From: an uncultured Collinsella sp.
GTDB lineage: Bacteria > Actinomycetota > Coriobacteriia > Coriobacteriales > Coriobacteriaceae
DNA: 14,283 nt
Direction: 5' to 3'
Assembly (NCBI GenBank): GCA_900751665.1
Contig: CAADSV010000211.1
Location: 1 to 14,283, forward strand
The number at the start of each line of letters is the position of its first letter. Position 1 is the stretch's first letter. Below the pieces are notes generated by a model that saw only the letters and a list, made by a program, of their open reading frames with translations, did no database searches and was not told where the DNA came from. Below, one piece after another: positions 13,258 through 14,283 of this stretch. The position numbers were made by a program, and so were the translations under genes.

Positions 13258-13980
13258 TTAGGCGGTTGCGTGGCGCTCGAGGTACTCGGCGCCCACATTC
13301 TCACGCTCCCAGCCACGCACGACCTTGTAGCCCACGGGGCTCAGGAAGACCTCGCACAGCAGCTCGGCGACAGCGCCGGTCAGCGAGCACATAAGGACCT
13401 GCACCCAGGTCCAACCAAAGAACGTGTGGCTCACCACAATGGCAAAGACCAGGTTGTCGATAAACTGGCCAACACCCGTGGACACATAGGAACGGAAGGC
13501 AAAGCTCGCAAAGTTATTCTTCTTGAGCATACGGCCGAGCGACTGGTTGAGCGTGGAGTTAACCACGGCAGAGACGAGCATTGCCAGCGAAGAGCCCAGC
13601 ACCACGTACCAGGTGCCGCCGATGGTGGCGTTAAGGGCGGTGTTGACCTCGATCATGCCCGTGTCGTAGTAGGCGCCCCACATGCCGGGCGTGAGCGAGC
13701 ATGCCCAAAAGCACAGGCTCACGGCCAGGTTGACTGCCAGCGCGAGGATAGAGATTTTGATGGATGCCTTGGCGCCAAAGCGCTTGCAAATCATGTCCTG
13801 GCACAAAAACGAAACCCAGCTCACCACAAAGCCGCAATCGAGTGCCAGATACGGCAGGCTGATGAGTTCTTTGTTGGCCAGCAGGTTCATCATGATGACG
13901 CTCACGAAAAACAGCGAAACCGTTGCCGCGGGAATGCTCCGCAACAGGACCTTGTAGTCCTCCATGACCTTCTTGATCAT
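13258..13980 (-). CDS. VUT family (YhhQ-type) queuosine-precursor transporter
   Basis: A 240-residue membrane protein of the VUT/YhhQ (DUF165) family, whose studied members import queuine or preQ1/preQ0 precursors of the tRNA base queuosine. About six helices are visible. Family signs are VVSWVSFLCQDMICKRFGAKASIK style sequence (the D and K/RFG after the third helix), NSTLNQSLG, and STGVGQFIDNLVFAI with the conserved GQ-x2-D near residue 175. The length is near that of E. coli YhhQ (221). ATG 13980 has AAAGGAG six bases upstream. The gene has its own promoter and an 80-nt structured leader, and precedes the SDR gene by nine bases. Whether this organism makes or only salvages queuosine cannot be seen here. 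Confidence 0.86.
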   Translation of the reverse strand: MIKKVMEDYKVLLRSIPAATVSLFFVSVIMMNLLANKELISLPYLALDCGFVVSWVSFLCQDMICKRFGAKASIKISILALAVNLAVSLCFWACSLTPGMWGAYYDTGMIEVNTALNATIGGTWYVVLGSSLAMLVSAVVNSTLNQSLGRMLKKNNFASFAFRSYVSTGVGQFIDNLVFAIVVSHTFFGWTWVQVLMCSLTGAVAELLCEVFLSPVGYKVVRGWERENVGAEYLERHATA

Positions 13981-13981
13981 T

Positions 13982-14036
13982 ATGTACTCCTTTGGTTTTA
14001 GGTTTAACGAGCAGGATATCGGACCCGAACTGCTCG
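13982..14036 (-). promoter_or_regulatory. Structured leader of the VUT transporter, candidate preQ1-type riboswitch
   Basis: In the mRNA, CGAGCAG (14036-14030) pairs with CTGCTCG (14014-14008) around a 15-base loop containing GGGTCC. The stem is followed by the A-rich tail TTAAACCTAAAACCAAAGGAG-like sequence that runs straight into the ribosome site. GGT in the loop can pair with ACC in the tail, giving an H-type pseudoknot as in class I preQ1 riboswitches, where the A-rich tail also leads to the ribosome site. An alternative stem CCGA/TCGG overlaps the left arm. The loop is longer than the usual class I loop, so this is a candidate only. Confidence 0.35.
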
Positions 14037-14065
14037 GACGGCCCGGTCTTGAGACGACGGTGGGT

Positions 14066-14094
14066 ATGATAGCCGCTCACACGGCATCAGGCAA
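14066..14094 (-). promoter_or_regulatory. Sigma-70-type promoter of the VUT-SDR operon
   Basis: On the minus strand TTGCCT (14094-14089) is followed after exactly 17 bases by TATCAT (14071-14066), matching TTGACA/TATAAT at four and five positions. The predicted start near 14059 gives a leader of about 80 nt. The -35 box abuts the preceding terminator. Confidence 0.6.
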
Positions 14095-14099
14095 GCAAA

Positions 14100-14131
14100 C
14101 GGCGCGGCAGCCCCGCAGGACCACCGCGCCG
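14100..14131 (-). terminator. Hairpin after the last, partial gene
   Basis: CGGCGCGG (14100-14107) and CCGCGCCG (14124-14131) pair around a 16-base loop, six bases after the stop codon of the upstream minus-strand gene. The following bases GTTTGCTTG have a weak T run. It probably ends that gene before the VUT promoter begins. Confidence 0.6.
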
Positions 14132-14136
14132 ATGCG

Positions 14137-14283
14137 TTAAAAGGCTACGTTGCCAAACTCCGACAGGATAAGGTCGGGGTTGTGGTCGGTTGCCCAATCC
14201 ACGTTCCACGGGCTCGTGAACAGCAGCAGCTTGCCGCCGCGCCTATCCTCGGCGCGCAGGGGGTAGCAGGGGAGCGAAAGGGC
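14137..14283 (-). CDS. C-terminal fragment, possibly peptide chain release factor 3
   Basis: The last 48 codons of a minus-strand gene cut by the window edge. The visible tail includes CYPLRAEDRRGGKLLLF, then TSPWNVDWATDHNPDLILSE and FGNVAF before the TAA stop. The pattern hydrophobic strand, Trp, helix, Asn-Pro-Asp-Leu, hydrophobic end resembles the C-terminus of release factor 3 (PrfC), a GTPase that recycles class I release factors. The match is weak because only the tail is present, so other families are possible. The first codons seen contain C runs and could hold errors if the window end is a contig end. A terminator follows the stop. Confidence 0.45.
   Translation of the reverse strand, partial: ALSLPCYPLRAEDRRGGKLLLFTSPWNVDWATDHNPDLILSEFGNVAF

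Noticed and set aside
12505..14001. A 498-codon plus-strand open frame opposite the SDR and VUT genes
   Set aside because: It is antisense to two well-supported genes with clear family motifs and ribosome sites. Its translation is His/Arg-rich and without domains, as expected for a shadow frame in GC-rich DNA.
1..14283. tRNA, rRNA, CRISPR array, integrase or insertion sequence
   Set aside because: No cloverleaf, rRNA segment, regularly spaced repeat-spacer array, transposase or recombinase frame was seen on either strand.

Overview
The window is a 14.3 kb piece of a GC-rich bacterial chromosome with dense coding, AAGGAG-type ribosome sites and short intergenic gaps. Gene content, codon style and short intergenic repeats with GGGAC cores suggest a gut actinobacterium of the Coriobacteriia, most like Collinsella. 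That placement is inference from memory, not a search. No integrase, transposase, CRISPR array, tRNA or rRNA gene was seen, and most genes look like chromosomal housekeeping or transport genes.

Positions 1-5282 are all on the minus strand. In transcription order they hold a GNAT acetyltransferase (4791-5282), a TetM-like translation GTPase (2536-4536), a STAND/Orc-like ATPase (1253-2371), and the N-terminal half of a UvrA-like ABC protein without a UvrB-binding domain (1-1227, cut by the window edge). The ATPase and the UvrA-like gene are nearly or actually overlapping. Three tandem 10-bp repeats lie before the ATPase. The gap between the acetyltransferase and the GTPase holds a cluster of hairpins and a possible plus-strand small RNA.

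Positions 5300-9750 hold a small Cys/His protein (+), rsmJ (-), a 47-residue membrane miniprotein (-), a four-helix membrane protein (+), an rlmA-type 23S rRNA methyltransferase (-) and a MATE efflux pump (+). Two intergenic repeats, one of them a 58-bp near-perfect palindrome, flank rlmA. Positions 9776-12517 hold a LysR regulator (-) divergent from an EamA-family transporter (+), followed by ung (+). The ung leader can fold so that its ribosome site is paired.

Positions 12568-14283 are minus strand: a VUT/YhhQ-type queuosine-precursor transporter followed by a short-chain dehydrogenase, apparently one operon, and beyond it the last 48 codons of another gene, possibly release factor 3. The transporter has a recognisable promoter and an 80-nt leader that can form a hairpin plus pseudoknot with an A-rich tail running into the ribosome site. 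This is the best candidate here for an undescribed regulatory element.

Several genes act on translation or nucleic acids: rsmJ and rlmA modify rRNA, the TetM-like factor is a ribosomal GTPase, the VUT protein probably feeds tRNA queuosine, and Ung and the UvrA-like protein concern DNA or drugs. They sit in separate transcription units, so no single pathway is implied. The first 60-70 bases look like a low-quality contig end.
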